DNA of 64,000 nt. Origin: Pseudomonadota bacterium. GTDB taxonomy: Bacteria; Pseudomonadota; Gammaproteobacteria; Steroidobacterales; Steroidobacteraceae. Both the position numbers and the translations under genes were made by a program. This document shows positions 49,384-59,355 of this stretch, in pieces. The first letter of the stretch is position 1. Every line of letters begins with the position of its first letter. Below the pieces are notes generated by a model. That model had not been told where the DNA came from and made no database searches. It was given only the letters and a program-made list of their open reading frames with translations. The stretch lies in NCBI GenBank assembly GCA_963204835.1, contig CAUJHJ010000057.1, forward strand, positions 62,001 to 126,000. Direction: 5' to 3'.

Positions 49384-50859
49384 ATGACAGGCAGCAGCTG
49401 GCGCCTGTCCGGCGCAGTCCCGGTCATGGCCGAGCAGTGCCAGGTGCGCGGTCCGCGCGGCGCGGTGGCGGCGGCCGCGCCGGCCGCGGCGCTGGTCGGC
49501 GCCGAAGCCTTGCGTGCCGGCGGCAACGCCTACGATGCCGTGCTCGCCGCGGCGCTCGCCGAAACGGTGCTGCTCCCGCCGAAGTGCGGCCTCGCGGGCG
49601 ACCTCGTGGCGCTCGCCTGGCCGCGCGATTGCGCGGAGCCGCAGGCGCTGCTCGCCATCGGCGGGGCTCCCGCTGGACTGGCGGAGCTCGCGATTCACGG
49701 CGGTATGCAGGCGACAGGACCCGGTTCGGTCGGCGTGCCAGGTGCACCCGCGGGCTACCTCGCCCTTGCCGCTCGCGGTCGCCTGCCGCTCGCGCAACTG
49801 GCCGCGCCCGCGATCGACATGGCGCGGCGCGGATTCTGCTGGTCCCGCATTTGTTCGTCGCTGGCCGAGGAATCGGCTGAACTCGTCGCGCGCCACAATG
49901 CAGCGGGCACGCGCTACTACCCGGGCGGGTGCGTCATTGCGCCCGGCACGGTGATGGTGCTGCCGGGTCTCGCCGCGGCGCTCGAAGCCCTGGTCGCGGA
50001 TCGCGAGGGCTTTCTCGAGGGCGCCGTTGGTGAGGCGATCCTCGAGTGCGTGCGTCGCCACGGCGGCGTGCTGGCGCGCGAGGATTTCTCGCGCCCGGTG
50101 CATGCGGAATGGGCCAAGGCCACCGCCGGCCGCCTCGGCGGGCGCAAGCTCTTCGTCACGCCGGCACCGACGCACGGTGCCGCGCTGCTGCGCGCCCTCG
50201 AATCGATGACGGAGCTGACGCAGGTTCCGGTCGCCGCCGTGCATGCGCCCGTCTCCGCCGCGGTCGACTGGCAGAAGGCTTCGCTGTCGGACCCCGGCGG
50301 TACATCGATGGTGTCAGCCGTCGACGGGGAGGGCACGATGGTGTCGGTCGTGCATTCCAATTCATTCCCGCGTTTCGGCAGCGGTTTGATCGTGGAAAAA
50401 TACGACCTCATCCTCGCCAATCGCGCCGGCCGCGGGTTCAGCAGCGAGCCGGGCCACCCGAATTTTCCGCGCGCGGGCCGCCGTCCCGCGACGACTCTGC
50501 ACGCATGGTCGGTCGCGGGGCCCGGCGCAATGCGCCTGCAGGGCGCGACCCCGGGAGGAGCGAACCAGATGCCTTGGAACGCGCAGACGCTCGCGCGCCT
50601 GCTGGGTGGCGAAACGGACATCGGCCGGCTCATCGCGGCACCGCGCTGGGACGCGTCCGATGCAGCCGGCTCGCTTGTGCTCGAGGAAGGATTCGAGGCG
50701 GCGGAAATCGACCTGTTGCGGTCCTCGTCGCAGAGCTGTCAGGTCATCGGTCGCTGGGGCCTGCACTCGGCGATGCAGATCATCGCGGACGATCCTGAGC
50801 GCGGCCTGCTCGCCGCGGCGGCCGATCCTCGCACGGTGGGCGCCGCGCTGGCTTTCTGA
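49384..50859 (+). CDS. Gamma-glutamyltransferase-like Ntn hydrolase, no signal peptide
   Basis: A 491-residue protein of the gamma-glutamyltranspeptidase superfamily. The N-terminal half has GAEALRAGGNAYDAVLAAAL and PGSVGVPGAPAGYLALA. The self-cleavage/nucleophile region is DPGGTSMVSAVDGEG near residue 305, where Thr would become the new N-terminus. The strictly usual TTHxSVVD is altered to GTSMVSAVD. Unlike true periplasmic GGTs it has no signal peptide, so it should act in the cytoplasm. With the permease in one operon it may hydrolyse a gamma-glutamyl or other amide of the imported substrate (inference). Confidence 0.8.
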   Translation: MTGSSWRLSGAVPVMAEQCQVRGPRGAVAAAAPAAALVGAEALRAGGNAYDAVLAAALAETVLLPPKCGLAGDLVALAWPRDCAEPQALLAIGGAPAGLAELAIHGGMQATGPGSVGVPGAPAGYLALAARGRLPLAQLAAPAIDMARRGFCWSRICSSLAEESAELVARHNAAGTRYYPGGCVIAPGTVMVLPGLAAALEALVADREGFLEGAVGEAILECVRRHGGVLAREDFSRPVHAEWAKATAGRLGGRKLFVTPAPTHGAALLRALESMTELTQVPVAAVHAPVSAAVDWQKASLSDPGGTSMVSAVDGEGTMVSVVHSNSFPRFGSGLIVEKYDLILANRAGRGFSSEPGHPNFPRAGRRPATTLHAWSVAGPGAMRLQGATPGGANQMPWNAQTLARLLGGETDIGRLIAAPRWDASDAAGSLVLEEGFEAAEIDLLRSSSQSCQVIGRWGLHSAMQIIADDPERGLLAAAADPRTVGAALAF

Positions 50860-50868
50860 CGCCGCTCC

Positions 50869-51690
50869 TCAGAGCGTGCCCACCGTACAGTGCGACGTGA
50901 GTGCACGCAGCGTCGCGACCAGGCTCTTCGGAGTGAGGCTGCCGGTGCGCGGATTGTCGGGCAGGGGATGGGAGGCGAGCGTCACCTCGAAATCCGCCGC
51001 GGCGGACTGCACGCGCACGAACTGCATGTTGCGGTGGGCGGCCGGGTCGGCCCAGATCTCGACCCGCGTGCGCTCCGCGCCGATGCCCGCGAGGCTCAGG
51101 GTTGCCGCGACATTGGCGTTGGCGGGAAAGGCCGCCGCTGCCTCACGCGCATTGCCGGAAAAGACGAGCCGCGCGGCGTCGAGGCCGTCCACTGAAATGC
51201 CGTGCTCGACCAGCCAGGGCGCGCCGGCGAGGCTGCGCGGCGGCTTGTGCGTGACCAGCGTGACCGACTCGATCTCGCCTTCCGCGGCGGCCTTCAAGGC
51301 ATCGAGGCCAAGGATGCCGCCGGACGGCACGATGATGCGTGCACCCGTGGACCGCGCCCGCTCGACAAGCCCGGTGCGCGTCAGCAGGGCACCCGAGCTC
51401 ATGGTCACGAAAATCCGTCCTGCCTCGATCGCGGGCCACGCGATCTCGTCATACACCGCGGCCGGGGCGCATTCGACGACGACCTCGCAGGCTGCCGCGA
51501 GCCCCGCGAGGGTCGTGACCGCGGGACGCGAGCGCAGTGACGCGGCGCGCTGCCGCGTCCGCTCGCCGTCGCGCGCGGCCACCGCACGCAGCTCGAGTCC
51601 CGGCAGTCCCGCATCGAGCGCCTGAGCCGCCGCCAAGCCGATCGCGCCGAGGCCGCCGATACCGACGCGCAGGTTCGCTTTCGCTGTCAT
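50869..51690 (-). CDS. L-aspartate dehydrogenase-like NAD(P) oxidoreductase
   Basis: A 273-residue protein with the DUF108/aspartate dehydrogenase layout: Rossmann motif VGIGGLGAIGLAAAQAL, EVVVECAPAAVYDEI, SSGALLTRTGLV, VPSGGILGLDALKAA, and FPANANVAATLSLAGIG. The last two segments form the catalytic core of aspartate dehydrogenases. It could oxidatively deaminate aspartate or a related amino acid to a keto acid and ammonia. It is convergent with the GGT-like gene and closes the catabolic island. The open frame continues upstream but the conserved region begins at ATG 51690. Confidence 0.83.
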   Translation of the reverse strand: MTAKANLRVGIGGLGAIGLAAAQALDAGLPGLELRAVAARDGERTRQRAASLRSRPAVTTLAGLAAACEVVVECAPAAVYDEIAWPAIEAGRIFVTMSSGALLTRTGLVERARSTGARIIVPSGGILGLDALKAAAEGEIESVTLVTHKPPRSLAGAPWLVEHGISVDGLDAARLVFSGNAREAAAAFPANANVAATLSLAGIGAERTRVEIWADPAAHRNMQFVRVQSAAADFEVTLASHPLPDNPRTGSLTPKSLVATLRALTSHCTVGTL

Positions 51691-52012
51691 GCCCGTGATC
51701 CTAGCCGATCGGGGCCGCTCGAAGCTTGCCCCGCTGACGATGCGCAGGCTGCGAGCGGCCGGTCCGGCAACCCGCATGGATTCGGTGACGAGCGGATCCT
51801 CCGTCTTTCGAGCTTCGATGCGAGGAAGCACATGCCGATGATGTACTGCGACCGCGGTTGGACTCCATGAGCGATAATCTCGGCGGGGCTGCGCAGCGAG
51901 CGCCCTTCGCGAACTGCTCCACGCGAGTGTCCCCGGATCAACGATAGAATCCTCCCAACTGGCAGGAATGCTGTGGACACGGCGCGAGCGCACAACGAAA
52001 ACGAGAACTGGC
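51691..52012. other. Intergenic stretch of 322 bp, no gene recognised
   Basis: This lies between the divergent aspartate dehydrogenase-like gene and dusA. Both strands have open frames but none begins with a credible start or looks like a protein family. A TAGAAT -10-like box is at 51945–51950, without a clear -35. No repeat or strong hairpin is seen. It presumably holds the two divergent promoters. Confidence 0.5.
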
Positions 52013-53077
<1,065 letters not shown>

Positions 53078-53086
53078 GAAACCGGC

Positions 53087-53992
53087 ATGGGCAAGGATAT
53101 CGAGCTCGCCATTCTGTTCGCCGACGTCGTCGGCTCCACGCGCCTGTTCGAGGAGCTCGGCGACGTGCGCGCCCGCGAGGTCATCGCCACCTGCATCGAC
53201 GTGATGCGCACCGCCACCGAGCGGCACAATGGCACTGTGATCAAGACCATGGGTGACGAGGTCATGTCGACCTTCCCGTCGGCCGACGAGGCGCTGAATG
53301 CCGCGGCCCAGATGCAGCAGCAGATCTCGGTCAATGCCCAGTTGAAGGGCGACAGCCATCCGGTCGCGATCCGCATCGGCTGCCATTTCGGCCCTGTGGT
53401 GCTCGAGAACCGCGATGTCTTCGGCGCCACGGTGCACACTGCGAACCGCATGACGAGCCAGGCAAAGGCCGGCCAGATCATGACGACTGCCGCGACCGTC
53501 GAGCAGCTCGCTCCGGAATGGCGCGCCTCGGTGCGCCAGATCGACATCGCGACGCTCAAGGGCCAGGGCAACGAGGTCACGTTGTTCGAGGTGCTGTGGC
53601 AGACCGACGATGTCACCAGCATGATCCCGGCGATCGCGCTCGCGGGCAGGGAGGCGCGCCGCGCCGTGCGCTTGCGGCTGCGCACGCAGGAGCAGGAATA
53701 CGTGCTCGACGAGCGCCGGCCGCATGCCTCGCTCGGCCGCGCGGAAGACAACGACCTCGTCGTGCGCGGCAACCTCATCTCGCGCCTGCACGCGCGCATC
53801 GAGGTGAACCGCGGCAAGTTCGTGCTGATCGACCAGAGCACGAACGGCACCTTCGTGCAGAGCGCGGGCGGCGAGGAGGCCTTCGTCCGCCGCGACAGCA
53901 TGCAGATCAAGGGCGAGGGCCTGATCGGCCTCGGCCGCACGCCCGAGCCCGGCGCGCCGGGCACGATCCGCTTTTCCTGCGAAGAAGCCTAG
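53087..53992 (+). CDS. Class III adenylate/guanylate cyclase with C-terminal FHA domain
   Basis: A 301-residue soluble protein. Residues about 5–175 are a class III cyclase homology domain: LFADVVGSTRLFEELGD holds the metal-binding Asp, then TVIKTMGDEVMSTFPS and IRIGCHFGPVV. Residues about 200–290 form an FHA phosphothreonine-binding domain (ASLGRAEDND, LISRLHARIE, QSTNGTFVQ). No membrane segment is present. The nucleotide (cAMP or cGMP) cannot be decided by eye. The FHA domain implies docking to a Ser/Thr-phosphorylated partner, yet no kinase gene lies nearby. The stop overlaps the convergent pckG end by four bases. Confidence 0.9.
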   Translation: MGKDIELAILFADVVGSTRLFEELGDVRAREVIATCIDVMRTATERHNGTVIKTMGDEVMSTFPSADEALNAAAQMQQQISVNAQLKGDSHPVAIRIGCHFGPVVLENRDVFGATVHTANRMTSQAKAGQIMTTAATVEQLAPEWRASVRQIDIATLKGQGNEVTLFEVLWQTDDVTSMIPAIALAGREARRAVRLRLRTQEQEYVLDERRPHASLGRAEDNDLVVRGNLISRLHARIEVNRGKFVLIDQSTNGTFVQSAGGEEAFVRRDSMQIKGEGLIGLGRTPEPGAPGTIRFSCEEA

Positions 53993-55764
53993 GCGCCGAG
54001 CCCTTTTTCCAGCTTGCCGAGCTCCGCCAGCAGCGCGGCAGGCATCCGCGCGCCGTATTCCCCGAGGTAGCTGCGGATGTCGGCGGCTTCCTTGCGCCAC
54101 TCCGCGGCATCGACCGCCAGCAGCGCGTCGAGCGCGGCGGGCGCAAGTTCGAGGCCGGCGAGATTGAGGTCGCCCGCGCGTGGCACGAAGCCGATCGGCG
54201 TTTCAGCTGCGCCGCCGCGGCCATTGCAGCGATCGAGCATCCAGGCGAGTACGCGCAGGTTGTCGCCGAACCCGGGCCACAGGAACTTGCCGTCCGCGTC
54301 GCGCCGGAACCAGTTGACGTGGTAGACGCGCGGCGGGCGCGCGAGCCTGGCGCCGACGCCGATCCAGTGGCCGAAGTAGTCGGCGAAGTTGTAACCGCAA
54401 AAGGGCTTCATCGCCATCGGGTCGCGGCGGACCACGCCCACCTTGCCTTCGGCCGCGGCTGTCTGTTCGGACGCCATCCCGGCGCCGAGCAACACGCCGT
54501 GCGTGAAGTCGCGCGCTTCATAGACGAGCGGCGCAACGCTGCGGCGCCGCCCGCCGAACACGATCGCCGAAATCGGCACGCCCTGCGGATCTTCCGCATG
54601 CGGCGAGTAGGCGGGGTTGCGGGTCGCGGCGACGGTGAAGCGCGAATTGGGATGCGCGGCCGCACCGTTTATCGGGTCGTAGGGGCGATTCTGCCAGTCG
54701 ATGGCGGGGGCGCCCGTTTCGAGGCCTTCCCACCAGGGCTGGTTGTCGGCGGTCACCGCGACGTTCGTGAAGAGCGTGTCACGGCGGATCATTTCGTAGG
54801 CGTTGCGGTTGGTGCTCGGGTTCGTGCCCGGCACGACGCCGAAGTAGCCCGCCTCCGGGTTGATCGCCCAAAGCCGGCCGTCGGGGCCCGGATGCAGCCA
54901 GGCGATGTCGTCGCCGATGGTCGTGACTTTCCAGCCCTTCAGGGAGTCGGGCGGGATCAGCATCGCGAGGTTCGTCTTGCCGCAGGCCGACGGGAAGGCG
55001 GCGGCGATGTAGTGCTGCTCGCCGGCCGGGCTCTCGAGCCCGACGATCAGCATGTGCTCGGCGAGCCAGCCTTCCCGGCGCGCCTGCCAGCTCGCGATGC
55101 GCAGGGCATGGCACTTCTTGCCGAGCAGCGCGTTGCCGCCGTAGCCCGAGCCGAAGCTCTCGATGGCGAGCTCCTCGGGGAAATGCATGATGTAGCGTCG
55201 ATTCGGGTCGAGCTCGCCGGTGGAATGCAGGCCGCGCACGAAGGTTTCGCCACCGGCGATGCGCTCGAGCGCCGGACGGCCCATGCGCGTCATGATCGCC
55301 ATGTTGAGGACCACGTAGGCGCTGTCGGTGATCTCGACGCCGCAGCGCGCGAGCGGCGAATCGATCGGCCCCATGCAGTAGGGCACGACGTAGAGCGTGC
55401 GGCCCCGCATGCAGCCGCTGAACAGCGCGCGCATGCGCGCGTGGCCCTCCGCGGGCGCGAGCCACAGGTTGTTCGGGCCGGCGTCTTCCTGCTTCGTCGT
55501 GCAGATGAATGTGACCTTCTCGACGCGCGCCACGTCGCTCGGGTGCGAGCGATAGAGGTCGCAGCCGGGGAAGCGGGCGGGGTCGAGCGGATGCAGTTCG
55601 CCCGCGGCGACGAGCTCACTGCGCAGGTGGCGGATTTCCTCGGGTGATCCGTCGCACCAGTGAATGCGGGCGGGGCTCGTCAGGCCGGCGACGCTCGCCA
55701 CCCAGTCGGCCACGGCCGGTGAAAGTTGCGGCAGCGGTGTGAATGTCCGAGGCGCTGTTGCCAT
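53989..55764 (-). CDS. pckG: Phosphoenolpyruvate carboxykinase (GTP)
   Basis: A 591-residue GTP-type PEPCK. The P-loop/kinase-1a motif FPSACGKTNLAML holds the reactive active-site Cys. GDDIAWL is the kinase-2 metal motif, and EAGYFGVVPGTN and FCGYNFADYFGHW are family signatures. It converts oxaloacetate and GTP to PEP, the first step of gluconeogenesis, as expected for growth on acids. Length is normal (about 590–620). An extended -10 promoter (TGATATAAT) lies 29 bases upstream on its strand. Confidence 0.95.
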   Translation of the reverse strand: MATAPRTFTPLPQLSPAVADWVASVAGLTSPARIHWCDGSPEEIRHLRSELVAAGELHPLDPARFPGCDLYRSHPSDVARVEKVTFICTTKQEDAGPNNLWLAPAEGHARMRALFSGCMRGRTLYVVPYCMGPIDSPLARCGVEITDSAYVVLNMAIMTRMGRPALERIAGGETFVRGLHSTGELDPNRRYIMHFPEELAIESFGSGYGGNALLGKKCHALRIASWQARREGWLAEHMLIVGLESPAGEQHYIAAAFPSACGKTNLAMLIPPDSLKGWKVTTIGDDIAWLHPGPDGRLWAINPEAGYFGVVPGTNPSTNRNAYEMIRRDTLFTNVAVTADNQPWWEGLETGAPAIDWQNRPYDPINGAAAHPNSRFTVAATRNPAYSPHAEDPQGVPISAIVFGGRRRSVAPLVYEARDFTHGVLLGAGMASEQTAAAEGKVGVVRRDPMAMKPFCGYNFADYFGHWIGVGARLARPPRVYHVNWFRRDADGKFLWPGFGDNLRVLAWMLDRCNGRGGAAETPIGFVPRAGDLNLAGLELAPAALDALLAVDAAEWRKEAADIRSYLGEYGARMPAALLAELGKLEKGLGA

Positions 55765-55792
55765 CCCGATACCTCATGCTGGTCAGCCTTTC

Positions 55793-55801
55793 ATTATATC
55801 A
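55793..55801 (-). promoter_or_regulatory. Extended -10 promoter of pckG
   Basis: On the minus strand the bases read TGATATAAT, a perfect extended -10 (TGnTATAAT), from 55801 down to 55793. Transcription would begin about 20 bases before the pckG ATG at 55764. No canonical -35 is present. Confidence 0.6.
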
Positions 55802-55953
55802 ACCTCGTCCTGGTGGCCCGCCGATGAGCTCGTATGGTGCAATGCAACATTTCAATGTGCCGACCTGGGTGACGGGCATCGGTGAGTGAACGCGCGCGAC
55901 CCTGCGCCATTTGCGCCTCGACAGGGCGGGGCCTCGACGCTAGCGTGACCGCC

Positions 55954-57885
55954 ATGTCCGACGTCGAGGAAGTTTTCGCGGCCGGCGGCCCGCTGGCCCG
56001 CGCGTTGCCCGGCTATGCGCCGCGGCGCTCGCAGCAGCGCATGGCCGCGCGCGTGGCCGACGCCATCGAGCAGCGCCATTCATTGCTCGTGGAGGCGGGT
56101 ACCGGCACCGGCAAGACCTTTGCCTATCTCGTGCCCGCGCTGCTCTCGGGGCGCCGCGTGATCGTCTCGACCGGCACGCGCACGCTGCAGGACCAGCTCT
56201 ACGCGAAGGACCTGCCCCTCGTGGCCGCCGCGATCGGCCGGCCGGTGCGGCTCGCCCTCCTGAAGGGGCGCGCCAACTACCTGTGCCGCCAGCGCCTGAT
56301 GACCGCGACGGCGCAGCGTTCGCTCGCGGGCTTCGAGGGCGGCGAACTCGCGCGGGTCGAGCGCTGGGCCGCGGTCACCCGGGACGGCGACCTCGCCGAA
56401 TGCACGGATCTCGCCGATTCCGGTGCGATCCGCGCCGCGATCACCTCCACGCGCGAGAACTGCCTCGGCCAGCGTTGCCCCGAATGGTCGCGTTGCCACG
56501 TGGTCGCGGCACGCCGCGCGGCGAACGATGCCGACATCGTGATCGTGAACCACCACCTGCTGCTCGCCGACCTTGCACTGAAAGAGGACGGCTTCGGCGA
56601 CCTCCTCGGCACGGCCGACGCCGTGATCCTCGACGAGGCCCACCAGTTGCCCGACCTCGTCACCGAGTTTTTCGGGGTGCAGGTGTCGAGCCGGCAGGTC
56701 GATCACCTGCTCGCGGATGTCCGCGCGGAACTTGCCCGGCAGGGCGGCGATCGCAACTTCGATCCGGTCCTCGCAGCGCTCGAGGAAGCGCTCGCCAGCG
56801 CGCGGAACAGCTTCCCGTTTCGCGGCAGCGCCTCGGGTGGCGCCTTGCGGGTCGCGTGGAACGAGTCGCCGCCCGCGTTCGAAGCCGCTCTCGATGCGCT
56901 CGCCGCCGCCCTCGAGGACCTGCATGCGGCCCTGGCGGCGGTGGCCGACGAACCGGCACTCGCACAGGGCGCCGCCCGCGCGGCCCGGCTCGCCGAACTC
57001 GTCACGCGCGTGTCGCATGCGCGCGAGGACGAGGCGGCGCGCGGCGTCGAGCGCGACGCGCGCGGTTTCGCGCTGTCGATGCTGCCCTTCGACGTTGCCC
57101 CGCGCTTTCGCGGCATCATGGAGGCGCGCCCGAGCGCCTGGATTTTCACGTCGGCGACGCTGTCGGTCGGCGAGGATTTCAGCCACTTCGCCCAGCGCCT
57201 CGGCCTCGAGTCTGCCGCCACGCTGCGGATCGAGAGCCCGTTCGACTTCGAGCGGCAGGGCCTGCTCTACCTGCCGCCCGGCATGCCGGATCCCGCCTCC
57301 GCTGATTTTCCCGCCGCCGTGCTGGCCGAGGCGCTGCCGCTGATCGAGGCCGCGCGTGGCGGTGCCTTCCTCCTCTTCACGAGCCATCGCGCGCTCGCGC
57401 GCGCCGCCACCCTGATCCGGGAGCGGCCGGAAGGGCCGCTGTCCTGGCCGCTGCTCGTGCAGGGCACGGCGCCGCGCGAGCGCCTGCTGCGCGAGTTCCG
57501 CGCGCTCGGAAACGCAGTCTTGCTCGGTACGGCGAGCTTCTGGGAAGGCGTCGACGTGAAGGGCGAGGCCCTGCGGCTCGTCGTCATCGAGAAGCTGCCG
57601 TTCGCATCGCCCGAGGATCCGCTGGTGAAGGCGCGCATCGCCCACCTCGAGTCCTCGGGCGGCAATGCGTTCCGCGACTACCAGCTGCCGGAGGCCGCGC
57701 TCGCGCTCAAGCAGGGTGTCGGGCGGCTGATCAGGAGCGAAGAGGATCACGGTGTCGTCGCGATCTGCGATCCGCGGCTCGTGTCCCGCAGCTACGGCCG
57801 CGTGCTGCGCGCGAGCCTGCCGCCGTTCACCCTGACGCGTGAGCAGGATGAGTCGCGACGCTTCCTGGCGCGGCACGCACCGTGA
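55954..57885 (+). CDS. yoaA: ATP-dependent DNA helicase, YoaA/DinG family
   Basis: A 643-residue XPD-like SF2 helicase. Walker A GTGTGKTFAYLVPAL is near residue 50 and Walker B VILDEAHQLPD near 225. The iron-sulfur cysteines lie around ENCLGQRCPEWSRC plus a Cys at NYLCRQRL. Motif VI is KQGVGRLIRSEEDHG. YoaA works with the polymerase III chi subunit in repair of blocked forks. ATG 55954 is preferred; an in-frame GTG 24 codons upstream (55882) is less likely. tsaB follows with a 28-base gap. Confidence 0.9.
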   Translation: MSDVEEVFAAGGPLARALPGYAPRRSQQRMAARVADAIEQRHSLLVEAGTGTGKTFAYLVPALLSGRRVIVSTGTRTLQDQLYAKDLPLVAAAIGRPVRLALLKGRANYLCRQRLMTATAQRSLAGFEGGELARVERWAAVTRDGDLAECTDLADSGAIRAAITSTRENCLGQRCPEWSRCHVVAARRAANDADIVIVNHHLLLADLALKEDGFGDLLGTADAVILDEAHQLPDLVTEFFGVQVSSRQVDHLLADVRAELARQGGDRNFDPVLAALEEALASARNSFPFRGSASGGALRVAWNESPPAFEAALDALAAALEDLHAALAAVADEPALAQGAARAARLAELVTRVSHAREDEAARGVERDARGFALSMLPFDVAPRFRGIMEARPSAWIFTSATLSVGEDFSHFAQRLGLESAATLRIESPFDFERQGLLYLPPGMPDPASADFPAAVLAEALPLIEAARGGAFLLFTSHRALARAATLIRERPEGPLSWPLLVQGTAPRERLLREFRALGNAVLLGTASFWEGVDVKGEALRLVVIEKLPFASPEDPLVKARIAHLESSGGNAFRDYQLPEAALALKQGVGRLIRSEEDHGVVAICDPRLVSRSYGRVLRASLPPFTLTREQDESRRFLARHAP

Positions 57886-57913
57886 CGCGCGCCACCGTGG
57901 TTCGCGCCATCCG

Positions 57914-58621
57914 ATGAGGATCCTCGCGCTCGATACGGCGACCGAGGCCTGCACCGTCGCGCTCTGGCTCGACGGCGCCGTGCACGTCGATTCGGTGGAA
58001 CTCGCGCGCGGCCACGCGCAGCGCATCCTGCCGATGATCGATGGGCTGCTTGCCGCGCACGCGCTCGACCTCGGGGCGCTCGACGCCATCGCGGTCGGCC
58101 GGGGTCCGGGCGGTTTCACGGGCGTGCGCCTCGCGGTGAGCGTGGCGCAGGGGCTCGCGCTCGGGGCTGCATTGCCGGCCGTGGGGGTCTCGAACCTGGC
58201 CGCCGTCGCGCAGGCCGCCCTCGACCGCGACGTGGCGGCCACCCATGTCCTCGTCTGCAACGATGCGCGCATGAAGGAGGTCTATACGGGCCTGTACCGG
58301 CGCGGCGGCGACGGGCTCGCGGTGCTCGAAGGGATCGAGCAGGTCGCGCCGCCGGCCGCCGTTTCGTTGCCGGCGACGCACGACAGCGATCGGCGACGCG
58401 TGCTCGGGGCGGGGCGCGGCTTCGGGGCCTACCCGCAGCTTGCGGTGCGGCTGCGCGACGGGCTCGCCTCGATCGACGGGACGGCCCTGCCCGGTGCCGG
58501 CGAGATCGCGCGCCTCGCCGCGGCGGCGCTCCGGCGCGGGGAGGGCCTGTCGCCGGAGGCGTTGCAGCCCGTCTACCTGCGCGACGACGTGGCCATCCCG
58601 GCTGTCACCGTTCTGAAATAA
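57914..58621 (+). CDS. tsaB: tRNA threonylcarbamoyladenosine biosynthesis protein TsaB
   Basis: A 235-residue ASKHA-fold protein starting MRILALDTATEACTVAL, with GRGPGGFTGVRLAVSVAQGL and CNDARMKEVY, all typical of TsaB. It pairs with TsaD (and TsaE) to make t6A37 in ANN-decoding tRNAs; it has no catalytic site of its own. Length is normal. Its last codons contain a Pho box that appears to serve phoB downstream. Confidence 0.93.
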   Translation: MRILALDTATEACTVALWLDGAVHVDSVELARGHAQRILPMIDGLLAAHALDLGALDAIAVGRGPGGFTGVRLAVSVAQGLALGAALPAVGVSNLAAVAQAALDRDVAATHVLVCNDARMKEVYTGLYRRGGDGLAVLEGIEQVAPPAAVSLPATHDSDRRRVLGAGRGFGAYPQLAVRLRDGLASIDGTALPGAGEIARLAAAALRRGEGLSPEALQPVYLRDDVAIPAVTVLK

Positions 58622-58635
58622 AATGCAGCTGTAAT
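58602..58635 (+). promoter_or_regulatory. Pho box and -10 element for phoB
   Basis: CTGTCAC-CGTT-CTGAAAT (58602–58619) is a 7-4-7 direct repeat close to the Pho-box consensus (7/7 and 5/7). Ten bases later, TGTAAT at 58630–58635 is a -10 element. That spacing is the one seen in E. coli Pho promoters. Transcription would start at or next to the ATG at 58643. Confidence 0.6.
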
Positions 58636-58642
58636 GCGCCGC

Positions 58643-59338
58643 ATGTCCGACAGAGAGATCCTGGTCGTCGAGGACGAACGCCCGATCCGCGAGATGATCG
58701 CCTTCGGACTGCGCCGCGCCGGCTTCGAAGTGCGCGAAGCGGAGGACAGCCGCGCGGCGCGCGCGCTACTCGCCGACCGGCATCCCGACCTGTTGCTGCT
58801 CGACTGGATGCTGCCCGACATGAGCGGCCTCGAACTCGCAAAGCTGCTCAAGCGGGACAAGGACACGCGTGAACTGCCGATCATCCTGCTCACCGCGCGC
58901 GCCGAGGAAGCCGACAAGGTGGCCGGCCTCGAGAGCGGCGCGGACGACTACCTGACCAAGCCGTTTTCGCCGCGCGAACTGGTGGCGCGCATCAATGCCG
59001 TGTTGCGGCGCGCAGGGCCGGCGGGCGGCGAGGAGCGCGTCGAATTCGAGGGGATCGTGCTCGACCGGGCGAGTCATCGCGTGACGGTCGACGGGCGCAG
59101 CGTGGCGCTCGGCCCGACCGAGTACCGCATGCTCGAGTTCTTCCTCACGCATCCCGAGCGCGTCTATTCCCGTGAACAGCTGCTCGACAGGATCTGGGGC
59201 GGCAATGTCTACGTGGAGGAGCGCACGATCGACGTGCACATCCGGCGCCTGCGCAAGGCACTCGAGGAACACGGCCGCGACCACCTGATCCAGACCGTGC
59301 GCGGCGCGGGCTACCGGTGTTCGGCGCTGGCACATTGA
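58643..59338 (+). CDS. phoB: Phosphate regulon response regulator PhoB
   Basis: A 231-residue OmpR/PhoB-type regulator. The receiver domain has [13 protein letters not shown], the phosphoacceptor Asp in [12 protein letters not shown], and LLTARAEE and [12 protein letters not shown]. The winged helix includes [26 protein letters not shown] and [14 protein letters not shown]. An ATG three codons upstream (58634) is possible, but it lies inside the predicted -10 box, so 58643 is preferred and the mRNA may be leaderless. It precedes phoR and phoU. Confidence 0.93.
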   Translation: MSDREILVVEDERPIREMIAFGLRRAGFEVREAEDSRAARALLADRHPDLLLLDWMLPDMSGLELAKLLKRDKDTRELPIILLTARAEEADKVAGLESGADDYLTKPFSPRELVARINAVLRRAGPAGGEERVEFEGIVLDRASHRVTVDGRSVALGPTEYRMLEFFLTHPERVYSREQLLDRIWGGNVYVEERTIDVHIRRLRKALEEHGRDHLIQTVRGAGYRCSALAH

Positions 59339-59355
59339 CTTTCCCCGCGCTTCGC

